Counted from the first letter of the stretch, positions 35,479 through 44,272 are shown. The stretch is 64,000 nt of DNA from Amycolatopsis sp. cg9 (GCF_041346945.1 NZ_CP166850.1:3844001-3908000); one strand, 5' to 3'. Numbers and translations: made by a program. Notes: generated by a model from the sequence alone, not told the origin.

Positions 35479-36279
35479 GTGCGACGTCTCTGGCTCGTGG
35501 CCATCTTGACCGCCCTTTTCGTGGTTCCCCAGCCGGCGCTGGCGGAGCCGGTGCACTGGGACCAGCCGGGTCCCTTCGCTGTCGTCACCGAAGCCCTCGA
35601 CGGCGGCCACACCGTCTTCCGGCCCGCCGACCTCGGCGGTGACCGGCACCCGGTCATCGTGTGGGGCAACGGAACCGGCGCGACCCCCGGGATCTACGCG
35701 CCGCTGCTGCGCCACCTCGCCTCGTACGGGTTCGTCGTCGCGGCCGCCGACACGCCGAACTCGGGGACCGGCGCGGAAATGCTGGCCGGCGCCCGGACGC
35801 TCGTGGCGGAAAACGCCCGGCCCGGCAGCCGGTACTTCGGCCGGATCGACACCGCGCACATCGGCGCGACCGGACACTCCCAGGGCGGCGGCGGCGCGAT
35901 CGCCGCGGGCGCGGATCCGGTGATCACCACCACGGTCCCGCTCGAGCCGGGTCCGCTCGGTTCCGTGCCTGCCTTGCACGGTCCGGTGTTCTTCCTCGGC
36001 GGCCAGTTCGACGTGATCGTCGTGCCGGGACTGCTGGTCATCCCGCGCTACTACGCCGCGTCGCACGTCCCCGCGGTCTACGGCGAACTGGCCGGAGCCA
36101 CGCACTTCACCGCGGTGGGCGACGGCGGCGGCTTCCGCGGCGCGATCACCGCGTGGTTCCGGTACTGGCTGGCGGGTGACACACGGGCCAAGGGCGTCTT
36201 CTTCGGGCCGGGCTGCGCGCTGTGCGCCGATCCGGCGTGGTCGAAGGTGCTACGCAACGGGAAGGCGCTCGACGTGTGA
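35479..36279 (+). CDS. Secreted alpha/beta hydrolase (chlorophyllase/PET-hydrolase-like)
   Basis: 266 residues from GTG 35479, with GGAGGAG upstream. A short signal peptide (WLVAILTALFVVPQPALA) precedes an alpha/beta hydrolase fold. The oxyanion segment is IVWGNGTGATPG, and the nucleophile elbow is GATGHSQGGGGA. A Cys pair near the C-terminus (GPGCALCADPAW) may be a disulfide. Esterase activity is likely; the substrate is unknown. Its 3' end overlaps the convergent lnt gene by 30 bp. Confidence 0.85.
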   Translation: MRRLWLVAILTALFVVPQPALAEPVHWDQPGPFAVVTEALDGGHTVFRPADLGGDRHPVIVWGNGTGATPGIYAPLLRHLASYGFVVAAADTPNSGTGAEMLAGARTLVAENARPGSRYFGRIDTAHIGATGHSQGGGGAIAAGADPVITTTVPLEPGPLGSVPALHGPVFFLGGQFDVIVVPGLLVIPRYYAASHVPAVYGELAGATHFTAVGDGGGFRGAITAWFRYWLAGDTRAKGVFFGPGCALCADPAWSKVLRNGKALDV

Positions 36280-37644
36280 CCGGCGGGCGGCGGCCGCGAT
36301 CCCGGCCGCCGCGAGCAGGCCGCAGAGCCAGGCGAACCAGTCGCCGAAGCGGGCGTACGGCGTCTTTCCCGCGCCGGCCGGCACGTCCGCGACGACCACC
36401 GAGAACGGGCTGCCGCCGGTGCGGGTTTCGGCCAGGACGCGGCCCTGGGCGTCGGCGAGCATCGGCGTGCCGCGGGCCGCGCTCCAGCCCACCGAGAAGC
36501 CGTTCTCGACGCCGCGGATCAGCGCGGTGCGGCTGTGCGCCCAGCCGTCGACGTCTTCGTCGGACGCCGGGACGAGGACCAGGCCGGTGCCCGCCGCGCC
36601 GTAGCCGCGGCCCGGGTCGGCGAAGTTGACGTCCATGCACACCATCAGGCCCATCCCGGCGAAGCGGGTGAGCTCGGTGCCGGAGCGGAGGTTCGGCGAA
36701 TCCCCGTTGTGCCACTTGCGGTATTCGACGGGCGCCCCGGACGGCACCACGGCGAGAGCGGCGTTGAAGCGGCCGTCCGGGGTGGTGTCGAGGACGCCGG
36801 TGACGACGTCCAGGTCCTTCGCCCCGGCCACCTCGGTGAGGGCCGCGACGAGGCTCGCGCGGCTGGTCTGGTCCACCGCGAAGGTGGCTTCGGGGAGCAC
36901 GACGGCCCGCACGCCGCCCGGGAGCCGGCCGATCTGGTCCACATAGGACTGGACGAGCGCCTGGCCGTCGCGGGTGGCGACGTCGACCGCCCAGCGGTGC
37001 TGCGCCGGTGCGATCAAGGCGACCTTCGTCGACGGCCCGGTCGAAGCCGGTGGACTCCAGAACGCGAGCCCGGCCGCGATCACGGCCAGCGCGACGACGG
37101 GGACGAGCCGCGTCCGGCCGCGCAGGCCGGGCGCGAGCGCGGCGGCGACGGCGGCCGGGACGAACAGCACCAGGAACTCCACGCCCCAGCCCCCGGCGAC
37201 CGCGGCGATCCGCACGATCGGCGGCCGGTCGGCCTGCGTCGTCATGAAGGTGCCCATCAGGCCGGTGGGGTTGAGCAGCGAAACGACGTAGAGCGCGACG
37301 GTCCACAACGCGGGCGCGGCGAGCGCGGCCAGGACGCCGTGACCGCGCCGGACCAGCAGGCCGAAGAGGCCGGCGGACAGCGCGAACAGCACGGCGCTCC
37401 CGCCCAGGATCGCGAGCGCGGCGGGCCGGGGGATCGACTGGGAATGCCAGAAGTAGCTCCAGCTGCCCGTGCTGCCCGCGAGGTAGGCGGTGAAAGCGCT
37501 TGCGAGCACGATCCCGCCGTGGACGCGCGGTGCCAGCAGCAGGATCGGCAGCGGCGCGAGCCAGGCCAGTTCGGGCAGCGGGTCCAAGCCCGTGCCGAAG
37601 AAGAACAGCACGGCCGACGCGACGGTCGCCAGGATCGCTTTCAT
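36250..37644 (-). CDS. lnt: Apolipoprotein N-acyltransferase
   Basis: 464 residues. Lnt transfers an acyl chain to the N-terminal Cys of lipoproteins in the cytoplasmic membrane. About six N-terminal helices (1-200) precede a nitrilase-like domain with the catalytic triad Glu252 (VLPEATF), Lys310 (YRKWHN) and Cys336 (LMVCMDVNF); a final helix lies near 440. It is shorter than the E. coli enzyme (512). Lipoprotein substrates exist nearby (49051-49881). It converges with, and overlaps by 30 bp, the secreted hydrolase gene. Confidence 0.9.
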   Translation of the reverse strand: MKAILATVASAVLFFFGTGLDPLPELAWLAPLPILLLAPRVHGGIVLASAFTAYLAGSTGSWSYFWHSQSIPRPAALAILGGSAVLFALSAGLFGLLVRRGHGVLAALAAPALWTVALYVVSLLNPTGLMGTFMTTQADRPPIVRIAAVAGGWGVEFLVLFVPAAVAAALAPGLRGRTRLVPVVALAVIAAGLAFWSPPASTGPSTKVALIAPAQHRWAVDVATRDGQALVQSYVDQIGRLPGGVRAVVLPEATFAVDQTSRASLVAALTEVAGAKDLDVVTGVLDTTPDGRFNAALAVVPSGAPVEYRKWHNGDSPNLRSGTELTRFAGMGLMVCMDVNFADPGRGYGAAGTGLVLVPASDEDVDGWAHSRTALIRGVENGFSVGWSAARGTPMLADAQGRVLAETRTGGSPFSVVVADVPAGAGKTPYARFGDWFAWLCGLLAAAGIAAAARRSHVERLPVA

Positions 37645-37718
37645 CGGTGCCCCTTTCGCCCGGTTCCACGGTTTCAGGCGAGGTGGGGGAAGGCACTGGG
37701 CTGGACCACCGGGCTCGT

Positions 37719-37736
37719 GGTGGGGTTTGCCCCACC
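37719..37736. other. Short perfect hairpin upstream of phosphate transporter
   Basis: GGTGGGG-TTTG-CCCCACC lies in the 194-bp divergent gap between lnt and the PiT gene, about 100 bp before the latter. It could be an operator or a leader structure. Nothing else was recognised in this gap. Confidence 0.35.
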
Positions 37737-37838
37737 CCGGTTCATCGAGAGTTCAGGGAGCCGTCACGCGACAGGGATCGGCTGCTGCCCCGTCGATCAG
37801 TAGCGTTGCTAACGAACAGCTACGGAAGAGAGCCGAGC

Positions 37839-38963
37839 ATGGACTTCTCGCTGATCGTGCTGGTGGTGATCGTCGCCGCGCTGGCCTTCGACTTCACCAA
37901 CGGCTTCCACGACACCGCCAACGCCATGGCCACCTCCATCGCCACCGGGGCGCTCAAGCCGCGGGTCGCCGTCGGTGTGTCCGCGGTGCTGAACCTCGTC
38001 GGCGCGTTCCTCTCGGTCGAGGTCGCGAAGACGATCTCCGGGGGGATCGTCGACGACACCAAGGTGACGCCGGTGATCATCTTCGCCGGGCTCGTCGGTG
38101 CCATCGTGTGGAACCTGCTGACCTGGCTGATCGGGCTGCCGTCGAGCTCGTCGCACGCCCTGTTCGGCGGGCTCATCGGCGCCACCTGGATCGCCTCGGG
38201 CTCCGACGCCGTCCACTTCGGGAAGGTCGTCGAGAAGGTCCTCATCCCCGCGCTCGCTTCGCCGGTCGTCGCCGGGATCGTCGCGACGCTCGGCACCTTC
38301 CTCGTCTACCGGATCACCGCGCGGGCGAAGCAGGACACGGTGGGCCGGACGTTCAAGGCCGGCCAGATCGCCTCGGCCTCGCTGGTGTCGCTCGCGCACG
38401 GCACGAACGACGCGCAGAAGACCATGGGCGTCATCACGCTGACGCTGATCGCGTCCGGTTCGCTGGCGCCGGACTCGGGACCGCCGCTCTGGGTGATCCT
38501 GACGGCCGGCACGGCGATCGCGCTCGGCACCTACCTCGGCGGCTGGCGGATCATCCAGACGATGGGCAAGAAGCTCACGGAAATCCAGACGCCGCAAGGC
38601 TTCGCGGCCGAGACGAGCGCCGCCGCGGTCATCCTCACCTCGGCGCACCTCGGGTTCGCGCTGTCCACCACGCACGTCTGCTCGGGCGGCATCATCGGCT
38701 CCGGGCTCGGCCGCAAGCTCGCGGAGGTGCGCTGGGGCGTCGCGGGCAAGATGGTGCTCGCCTGGGCGCTGACGCTGCCCGCCGCCGCGATCGTCGGCGC
38801 GCTCGCCGCCGAGGTCTCGACGCTCGGCACCTGGGGCACCGTGCTCATCGGCCTGGCCGGGGTCGTCGTCGCGGTGGGCATCTACCTCGTGTCGAAGCGG
38901 AACCCGGTCAACGCGAACTCCGTCACCGAACCCGAGCCCGGCGTCCAGCCGGTCAACGCCTGA
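37839..38963 (+). CDS. pit: Inorganic phosphate transporter, PiT family
   Basis: 374 residues, about ten transmembrane helices. The two family signatures are DFTNGFHDTANAMATSIATG at the N-terminus and SLAHGTNDAQKTMG near residue 185, the inverted repeat halves that form the phosphate/cation path. Low-affinity uptake of metal-phosphate coupled to protons is the known role. ATG 37839 has GGAAGAGAG upstream. No PhoU gene is adjacent; a small membrane protein gene follows 11 bp downstream and probably shares the transcript. Confidence 0.95.
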   Translation: MDFSLIVLVVIVAALAFDFTNGFHDTANAMATSIATGALKPRVAVGVSAVLNLVGAFLSVEVAKTISGGIVDDTKVTPVIIFAGLVGAIVWNLLTWLIGLPSSSSHALFGGLIGATWIASGSDAVHFGKVVEKVLIPALASPVVAGIVATLGTFLVYRITARAKQDTVGRTFKAGQIASASLVSLAHGTNDAQKTMGVITLTLIASGSLAPDSGPPLWVILTAGTAIALGTYLGGWRIIQTMGKKLTEIQTPQGFAAETSAAAVILTSAHLGFALSTTHVCSGGIIGSGLGRKLAEVRWGVAGKMVLAWALTLPAAAIVGALAAEVSTLGTWGTVLIGLAGVVVAVGIYLVSKRNPVNANSVTEPEPGVQPVNA

Positions 38964-38974
38964 GGAGCGCCGCC

Positions 38975-39196
38975 GTGCACATCGATTGGGGTTCCCTCGG
39001 ACTCGTCTTCGTCGTCGCGCTGGCGTCGGTCGTCGTGCTGACGAGCCTCTTCTCGTTCGGCGTGGTGGGGCTTTCCCAGCGCGACTCGGCGCGCGAGGCC
39101 GGCGGCTCGGGCAGCGGTCCGCTGGCCGGCGCGGTCATCTGCTTCGCGCTCTGCGCGGCGATCGTCGGCTACGGGATCTACTTGATCGTCGCCTGA
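38975..39196 (+). CDS. Small two-helix membrane protein following pit
   Basis: 73 residues from GTG 38975, with GAGGAG 8 nt upstream. It has two hydrophobic helices (about 8-30 and 48-72) separated by a polar loop (SQRDSAREAGGSGSG). Similar small proteins occur after pit genes in related actinobacteria, so it may be an accessory subunit. Its 3' end overlaps the convergent unknown gene by 19 bp. Confidence 0.75.
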   Translation: MHIDWGSLGLVFVVALASVVVLTSLFSFGVVGLSQRDSAREAGGSGSGPLAGAVICFALCAAIVGYGIYLIVA

Positions 39197-39924
39197 GCGC
39201 GTTCCCGCAGTCCGTCGGGCAGGCCGCCGAGCATCGGGGCCAGGGTGGCGCGCCGCGCGTCGGACAGGTGGCTCAGCAGGTCCAGCGCCGGGTCCCAGAG
39301 GTCCTCGTCGGTGCCCGCCGCGGTGATCAGCCGGCCGAGCCGGTGCGCGGGCAGCAGGCCGACGACGTGGTCGATGCGGTGCTTCTCGTCGAGCACGAAC
39401 GCGATCCGCAGCAGGCCCGGGTCGTCGACGTGCTCGAGCGCCCGCCGCACGGTCCCGTCGGGCAGGTGCCCGACGAACCGGCCGAGGGTGATCCAGTCCT
39501 CGCGGCGCGCCAGCTCGGCGGCGACCGCGAGGACGGTGTCCAGCGGGATGCGCGAGATGATCGCGCTCGCCCGCCGCGGGTCGAGGTCCGCCGCGACCTC
39601 GGCGAGGAACCGCGGGTGCAGCCGCTTGGCGACGTCGACGCCGCGGGAGACGTCGACCAGCCCGGCGATCCGGGCGCACAGCAGCGGGCCGAACACCTTC
39701 TCGGCGATCTTGGCGAGCACCGCGCCGGGCAGCAGCCGCGCGGCCAGCGCCATCCGCTGCAGCACGGCGCTGTTCGCGTCGAACAACGTGTCGGTGACCT
39801 GCTCGCGGAAGGCCTTGAGGTCGTCGGGGGCGACGCGGGCGAGGTACGCCAGCCGCTCGTGCTCGACGTCGAGGACGCGGGCCAGCTTCAGGATCTCCGC
39901 GCGCGAGGCGTAGTCGGCGGTCAC
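39178..39924 (-). CDS. Helical-repeat protein of unknown function
   Basis: 248 residues from GTG 39924. The body consists of repeating helices with motifs such as LHPRFLAEVAADLDPRRASAIISRIPLDTVL, broken here by Asp and Pro turns, resembling the helical superhelix of MgtE N-domains and FliG. It contains no catalytic motif, signal peptide or membrane segment that I can see. The start overlaps the stop of a 69-residue gene (GTGA), suggesting the two products work together, perhaps as an adaptor pair. Function unknown. Confidence 0.7.
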   Translation of the reverse strand: MTADYASRAEILKLARVLDVEHERLAYLARVAPDDLKAFREQVTDTLFDANSAVLQRMALAARLLPGAVLAKIAEKVFGPLLCARIAGLVDVSRGVDVAKRLHPRFLAEVAADLDPRRASAIISRIPLDTVLAVAAELARREDWITLGRFVGHLPDGTVRRALEHVDDPGLLRIAFVLDEKHRIDHVVGLLPAHRLGRLITAAGTDEDLWDPALDLLSHLSDARRATLAPMLGGLPDGLRERAQATIK

Positions 39925-40130
39925 AGGCCCACCGCCTTCCGGACCGCGCCGCGCAGCAGCGCCGGGACGTACCGGAGACCCTCTTCGCCGGCTTCGGCGA
40001 GCGCTTTCGCCTGCCGGCGGCGCGCGTCGCGCAGGGCGTCGGCGAGGTCCTGTCGCTCGTGCTCTTCGAGGGCCTCGATGCCTTCGGGGAGGTAGCCGCC
40101 CAACTGATCGGCGAGTGTGCGCTCGGCCAT
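39921..40130 (-). CDS. Small helical protein coupled to downstream unknown
   Basis: 69 residues from ATG 40130 (MAERTLADQLGGYLPEGIEA). It is charged, Ala/Glu/Arg-rich and predicted to be helical with a coiled-coil-like centre (EEHERQDLADALRDARRRQ). Its stop overlaps the start of the 248-residue partner. No recognised domain. It is divergent from the dienelactone hydrolase gene, only 26 bp apart. Confidence 0.65.
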   Translation of the reverse strand: MAERTLADQLGGYLPEGIEALEEHERQDLADALRDARRRQAKALAEAGEEGLRYVPALLRGAVRKAVGL

Positions 40131-40156
40131 GGTGGATCATCATGCATCATGCGGAC

Positions 40157-40864
40157 ATGACCTTCGAGACGTCCACGGTCCGTGTCGGCGAACTCTCCGC
40201 GTACCTGGCCCGGCCGTCCGGCGGGTCGGCGGCCGGGATGCTGCTGCTGCCGATGATCACCGGGATCGGCGAGCAGGTCCGGGCCTGGGCCGACGAGCTC
40301 GCCGGCCGCGGGATCACCGCGCTGACCTGGGACGTCTTCCACGGCGCGAGCACCGACAACACCTCACGCGAGGACCTCGGCGCGAAGCTCGGCGAACTGC
40401 GCGACGAAGCCGCGCTGGCTGAGCAGGCCGCGCTGCTCGACCACCTGCTCGGCGAGCTGGGCTGCACGTCGGCCGGGGTCATGGGCTGGTGCCTCGGCGG
40501 CCGCTTCGCGCTCCTGCTCGCGGCGCGCGACCCGCGCTTGTCCGGCGTCGTGGCCTACCACCCGACGGTCCGCGACCCGGCGCCGCCGAACCACGACCTC
40601 GACGCGGTCGCTTTGTCGACATCGATCACCGCGCCGGTGCTCGTCGCCTACCCGGAGGCCGACGCCGTCGTCTCGCACCAGACGTTCGCCCGGCTGCAGG
40701 CGGCGCTGCAGTCACGGCCGCGGGGCGCGACGTTCAGCCAGCACTTCCCGGGCGCCGAACACGGCTTCAGCGACTCCGCGCGCCACGGCACGACGGTGAA
40801 CGCCGACGCGTTCGCGCTGTCCTGGCCGCAGACGCTGGCCTTCCTGGACACGCTGAAAGGTTGA
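40157..40864 (+). CDS. Dienelactone hydrolase family protein
   Basis: 235 residues from ATG 40157. Alpha/beta hydrolase of the dienelactone hydrolase type: the nucleophile is Cys in MGWCLGGRFALLL, and the His is in GAEHGFSD near the C-terminus. The third member of the triad is probably in AYPEADAVV. Such enzymes hydrolyse enol-lactones in aromatic degradation, or unrelated esters. No ring-cleavage genes are adjacent, so the substrate is open. No signal peptide; cytoplasmic. Confidence 0.88.
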   Translation: MTFETSTVRVGELSAYLARPSGGSAAGMLLLPMITGIGEQVRAWADELAGRGITALTWDVFHGASTDNTSREDLGAKLGELRDEAALAEQAALLDHLLGELGCTSAGVMGWCLGGRFALLLAARDPRLSGVVAYHPTVRDPAPPNHDLDAVALSTSITAPVLVAYPEADAVVSHQTFARLQAALQSRPRGATFSQHFPGAEHGFSDSARHGTTVNADAFALSWPQTLAFLDTLKG

Positions 40865-40910
40865 CTTTCGGCAGTGGTCGGCCGCGGTCACGCCTTGTAG
40901 CTTCGGACCT

Positions 40911-42479
40911 GTGCGAGAAGTGACGAAGCGCAGGTGGCGGGTGGTGCTCGACGTCGCCCTCGGCCTGTTCCTCGCCTTCGTCGTCGCCGCGGGCACGATC
41001 GAAACCCGGTCGTACTGGGAGCTGGCCGGCGGGCTCGCCGTCGTGGCCGGCTCGGTGGCGACTTCTCGGCGGTACCCCGTCGTCTCGCTCGGCATCGCAC
41101 TGGCCGGGGCGCTCGCCGTGCCGTTCCCGTACGGCGACCGCGTGGCCGTCTGGGTCGTGTTCGTGCTGGTGGCGATGAGCTACCTCGCCGGGCTGCGGAT
41201 GGACCGGGCCCGGCCGGGCGTGCTGATCGGCGTGACCGTCGTGGTGCTCGGCCTGCCGCTGTCCCTGTTCGCCGGGCCCGACGGGATCGGGGACTGGGCG
41301 GCGATGGTCGCGATCCTGGTGTTCGCCGGGCTGTCGCCGTGGCTGCTGGGCCGGTACGTCCGGGTGCGCGGCGAGCTCGCGCGCACCGGCTGGCGCCGGG
41401 CCGAGGAAATGGAGAGCCGGCAGCGGCTCGTCGCCGACCAGGCGCGCCTGCGCGAGCGCGCCCGGATCGCCAGCGACATGCACGACTCGCTCGGGCACGA
41501 GCTGAGCCTGATCGCCGTCCGCGCCGCCGCCCTCGAGGTCGCGCCCGGGCTCGACGGCGCCCAGCGCGACGCGGCCACGCAGCTGCGGACCAGCGCCGCG
41601 GCGGCGACCGAGCGGCTGCGCGAAATCATCGGCGTGCTGCGCGAAGACGCCGCGCCGGTCGAACCGGTGCAGGGCGACCTCGGCGAGCTGATCGCGCGGG
41701 CGCGGGCGTCGGGGCTGCTGATCGACTCGGCCGTCGACAGCGCGCAGGCGCCGCCGATGGTCGGCCGCGCCGCCCACCGCGTGGTGCAGGAAGCGCTGAC
41801 GAACGTGGCGAAGCACGCGCCGGGTGCCGCGGCGGTGGTCCGGGTGACGAGCTCCGGCGCCGTGACGGAGGTGAGCGTCGTCAACGCGCCGCCGCCCGCC
41901 GGGCCGCTGCCGGGCGCGGCGTCCGGGCGCCGCGGGCTGATCGGCCTGCGCGAGCGCGTCCGGCTGGTCGGTGGCACGCTGCGGGCGGGGCCGCACGAGG
42001 GCGGGTTCGCCGTCACCGCGACGCTGCCGCACGACGCCGCGCCGGTCGAGGAGACGCCGGAGCTGCGCGAGGCCGCCGACGACGAGGTCGGGCAGTCGAC
42101 GTCGGCCCGGGCGCTGGAGCTGGCCCGCCGCGACGTGCGCCGCAGCCTGGTCCAGGCGGTCGTCGTGCCGCTCGCGCTGTTCGGGGTGGTGCTGGCGGTC
42201 GGCGGGATCGCGTTCCTCTACCAGTGGAACTCCTCGGAGCTGCCCGGCGGCGCCTACGAGCGGCTGCGGCTCGGGCAGTCGCGGGCCGAGCTGACGCTGC
42301 CCGAGCGCCAGCGCGCGGCGCGGCCCACCCGGGGCGAGCCGCCGTCGGTTCCCAGTGCCGCGTGCGAGTACTACGGCGCCGGGCGGTCGTGGCTGAACAA
42401 CGACTATGCGGCGTACCGGCTGTGCTTCGCCGATGGGAAGCTGGTTTCCAAGGACTGGTTCGCCGAGGGGGCACCGTGA
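40911..42479 (+). CDS. NarL-type histidine kinase with exported C-terminal domain
   Basis: 522 residues from GTG 40911. Four or five N-terminal helices (about 10-150), a HisKA_3 domain with His191 in SDMHDSLGHELSLIAVR, and an HATPase_c domain with VVQEALTNVAKHAPG and GRRGLIGLRERV. Unusually, a further transmembrane helix (about 410-438) and an 80-residue tail with two Cys (SAACEYYG, YRLCFAD) follow the catalytic core. The tail contains YERLRLGQSRAELTLP, reminiscent of SmpA/BamE-like repeats, and would lie outside the membrane. The stop overlaps the response-regulator start (GTGA). Confidence 0.92.
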   Translation: MREVTKRRWRVVLDVALGLFLAFVVAAGTIETRSYWELAGGLAVVAGSVATSRRYPVVSLGIALAGALAVPFPYGDRVAVWVVFVLVAMSYLAGLRMDRARPGVLIGVTVVVLGLPLSLFAGPDGIGDWAAMVAILVFAGLSPWLLGRYVRVRGELARTGWRRAEEMESRQRLVADQARLRERARIASDMHDSLGHELSLIAVRAAALEVAPGLDGAQRDAATQLRTSAAAATERLREIIGVLREDAAPVEPVQGDLGELIARARASGLLIDSAVDSAQAPPMVGRAAHRVVQEALTNVAKHAPGAAAVVRVTSSGAVTEVSVVNAPPPAGPLPGAASGRRGLIGLRERVRLVGGTLRAGPHEGGFAVTATLPHDAAPVEETPELREAADDEVGQSTSARALELARRDVRRSLVQAVVVPLALFGVVLAVGGIAFLYQWNSSELPGGAYERLRLGQSRAELTLPERQRAARPTRGEPPSVPSAACEYYGAGRSWLNNDYAAYRLCFADGKLVSKDWFAEGAP

Positions 42480-43150
42480 TCAGGGTCGTGCTGGCCGACG
42501 ACGAAGCGCTGATGCGGGCGGGGGTGGCGGCGATCCTCGGCGCGGACCCGGACATCGAGGTCGTCGCCGAGGCCGCCGACGGGCGCGCGGCGGTCTCGCA
42601 GGCGCTCGCCACGCACCCGGACGTCGTGCTGCTCGACATCCGGATGCCGGGACTGGACGGCCTCGGCGCGGCCGCCGAGATCCGGCGGCTGCTGCCCTCG
42701 ACCGGCGTGATCATGCTGACGACGTTCGGCGAAGACGAGTACATCGAACGCGCTTTGGGCCTCGGCGCGGGCGGGTTCCTGCTGAAGTCGGGCGACCCGC
42801 GCGAGCTGCTGGCCGGGATCCACGCCGTCGCCGGCGGGGCCGCGTTCCTCTCGCCGAAGGTCGCCCAGCGGGTCATCGCGCGGCTGTCCGGCGGTCAGCT
42901 GACGCGTGCCGCCGCCGCCCGGGAGCGGATCAGCGGGCTGACGCCCCGCGAGCGGGAAGTGCTGACACTGCTCGGTTCCGGACTGTCCAATGCGGACATC
43001 GCGGCGAAGATGTTCGTCGTCGAGGGCACGGTGAAGGCGCACGTGAGCACCATCCTGACCCGGCTCGGGGTGAAGAACCGGGTGCAGGCGGCGATCACGG
43101 CGTACGAGGCGGGACTGGTCGGGGGAGGCGCGGCGGCCGCCACCCCGTGA
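42476..43150 (+). CDS. NarL/LuxR-type response regulator
   Basis: 224 residues from GTG 42476. The receiver domain has Asp54 in LLDIRMPGLDG and the switch Lys in FLLKSGDP. The LuxR domain (about 155-215) reads LTPREREVLTLLGSGLSNAD and VEGTVKAHVSTILTRLGV. It is translationally coupled to the kinase upstream. Its last 18 codons lie opposite the end of the convergent flavin monooxygenase gene (56-bp overlap). Targets unknown. Confidence 0.95.
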   Translation: MIRVVLADDEALMRAGVAAILGADPDIEVVAEAADGRAAVSQALATHPDVVLLDIRMPGLDGLGAAAEIRRLLPSTGVIMLTTFGEDEYIERALGLGAGGFLLKSGDPRELLAGIHAVAGGAAFLSPKVAQRVIARLSGGQLTRAAAARERISGLTPREREVLTLLGSGLSNADIAAKMFVVEGTVKAHVSTILTRLGVKNRVQAAITAYEAGLVGGGAAAATP

Positions 43151-44225
43151 TGCCCGCGCCGATGCGGACAGCGGCTTTCGCCGGGAGCACCCTCGCCGCG
43201 GCGGTGCGCAGCTTCGTCGCGACGGGATTGGTCAGCTGGGGTCCCAGCTTGCCCGCCCGGACGGATTCCTTCGCGACTTTCTGGCTGCGCGGACGTCGTT
43301 CCGCGTCGTACCGGCGGAGCGCGGCTTCGACGGTGTCCGTCGTGGACACCGCGTGCGCGAGCACGACGGCGTCTTCGAGCGCCTGGCAGCCGCCCTGGCC
43401 GAGGAACGGCGGCATCGCGTGCGCGGCGTCGCCGAGCAGCGCGATCCGGCCGCGGGTGTAGCTCGGCAGCGGCGTCCCGAGGTGGTGGAGGTCGTGGTGC
43501 AGCAGGGCTTCCGGCGGGGTCGCGTCGATCAGCGCCGGGACGGGGTCGTGCCAGGTGCCGAAGTCCGGCTTGCCCGGGTGCCCGCCCGGCGCGGTGACGT
43601 AACAGATCCACCAGTAGACGTCGTCGCCGGTGAGGGGCAGGACGCCGACTTCGACGCCGCGGTCGAAGCTCGTGCTGAGCCGGGTGCCGGGCAGGCGTGC
43701 GACGCCGCGGAAGGCCGCGCTGCCGGAGTACACCGGCCCGGGGTGCCGCGGGAAGAGCGCGCGGCGGACCCGGCTGCGGATCCCGTCGGCGGCGACGACC
43801 AGGTCGGCTTCCACCTCGCCGCCGGTGAAGCGGACGAGCCCGTCTTCGCGGACTTCGGTGACTTCGCTGCCGATCCGGAGGCTTTCGGCGGGGACGGCCT
43901 CCGTGAGCGCTTTGACGAGGTCCCGCCGGTGGATGGCGCCGAGCGGACGGCCGTGGCGGCGTTCGAAGGCGGCCGAGTCCCAGCGGGTGATCCGGCGGCC
44001 GCGGCGGTCGCGGAACCCGCCGTCGCGCTGCGGGGCGAGGCTCTCGCCGAGGTAGACCCCGAGTTCGTCGAGGCAGCGCAGGGCGTTCGGCCAGAGCGAG
44101 ATGCCGGCGCCGACGTCGCCGAATTCTTCGGCTTGCTCGAGCACGGTGACCCGCCAGCCGACCCGGTGCAGTCCGGCTGCCGCGCCGAGTCCCCCGATAC
44201 CGCCCCCGACGACCACTGCGTGCAT
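43095..44225 (-). CDS. FAD-dependent monooxygenase (salicylate hydroxylase-like)
   Basis: 376 residues. The N-terminal VVVGGGIGGLGAAAGLHRVG binds ADP of FAD, VVAADGIRSRVRRAL is the second flavin motif, and ALLGDAAHAMPPFLGQGGCQA is the GD motif near residue 275. The pattern HAMPPFLGQGGCQALEDA is typical of 3-hydroxybenzoate or salicylate hydroxylase-like enzymes. It is divergent from a TetR gene with a double palindromic operator 10 bp from its ATG, so substrate-inducible expression is likely. The C-terminus is a Pro/Arg-rich tail that overlaps the response-regulator gene. Confidence 0.9.
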   Translation of the reverse strand: MHAVVVGGGIGGLGAAAGLHRVGWRVTVLEQAEEFGDVGAGISLWPNALRCLDELGVYLGESLAPQRDGGFRDRRGRRITRWDSAAFERRHGRPLGAIHRRDLVKALTEAVPAESLRIGSEVTEVREDGLVRFTGGEVEADLVVAADGIRSRVRRALFPRHPGPVYSGSAAFRGVARLPGTRLSTSFDRGVEVGVLPLTGDDVYWWICYVTAPGGHPGKPDFGTWHDPVPALIDATPPEALLHHDLHHLGTPLPSYTRGRIALLGDAAHAMPPFLGQGGCQALEDAVVLAHAVSTTDTVEAALRRYDAERRPRSQKVAKESVRAGKLGPQLTNPVATKLRTAAARVLPAKAAVRIGAGITGWRPPRLPRPVPPRTP

Positions 44226-44234
44226 GACGCCCTC

Positions 44235-44268
44235 CTCTACAGGTGTAGAGGACTCTACACCTGTAGAG
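44235..44268. promoter_or_regulatory. Double palindromic TetR operator
   Basis: Two 16-bp sites, CTCTACAGGTGTAGAG (44235-44250) and CTCTACACCTGTAGAG (44253-44268), are reverse complements of each other and each is itself a CTCTACA-nn-TGTAGAG palindrome. They fill the 47-bp divergent gap, so binding would block both the monooxygenase and the TetR gene. Confidence 0.8.
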
Positions 44269-44272
44269 TGAG

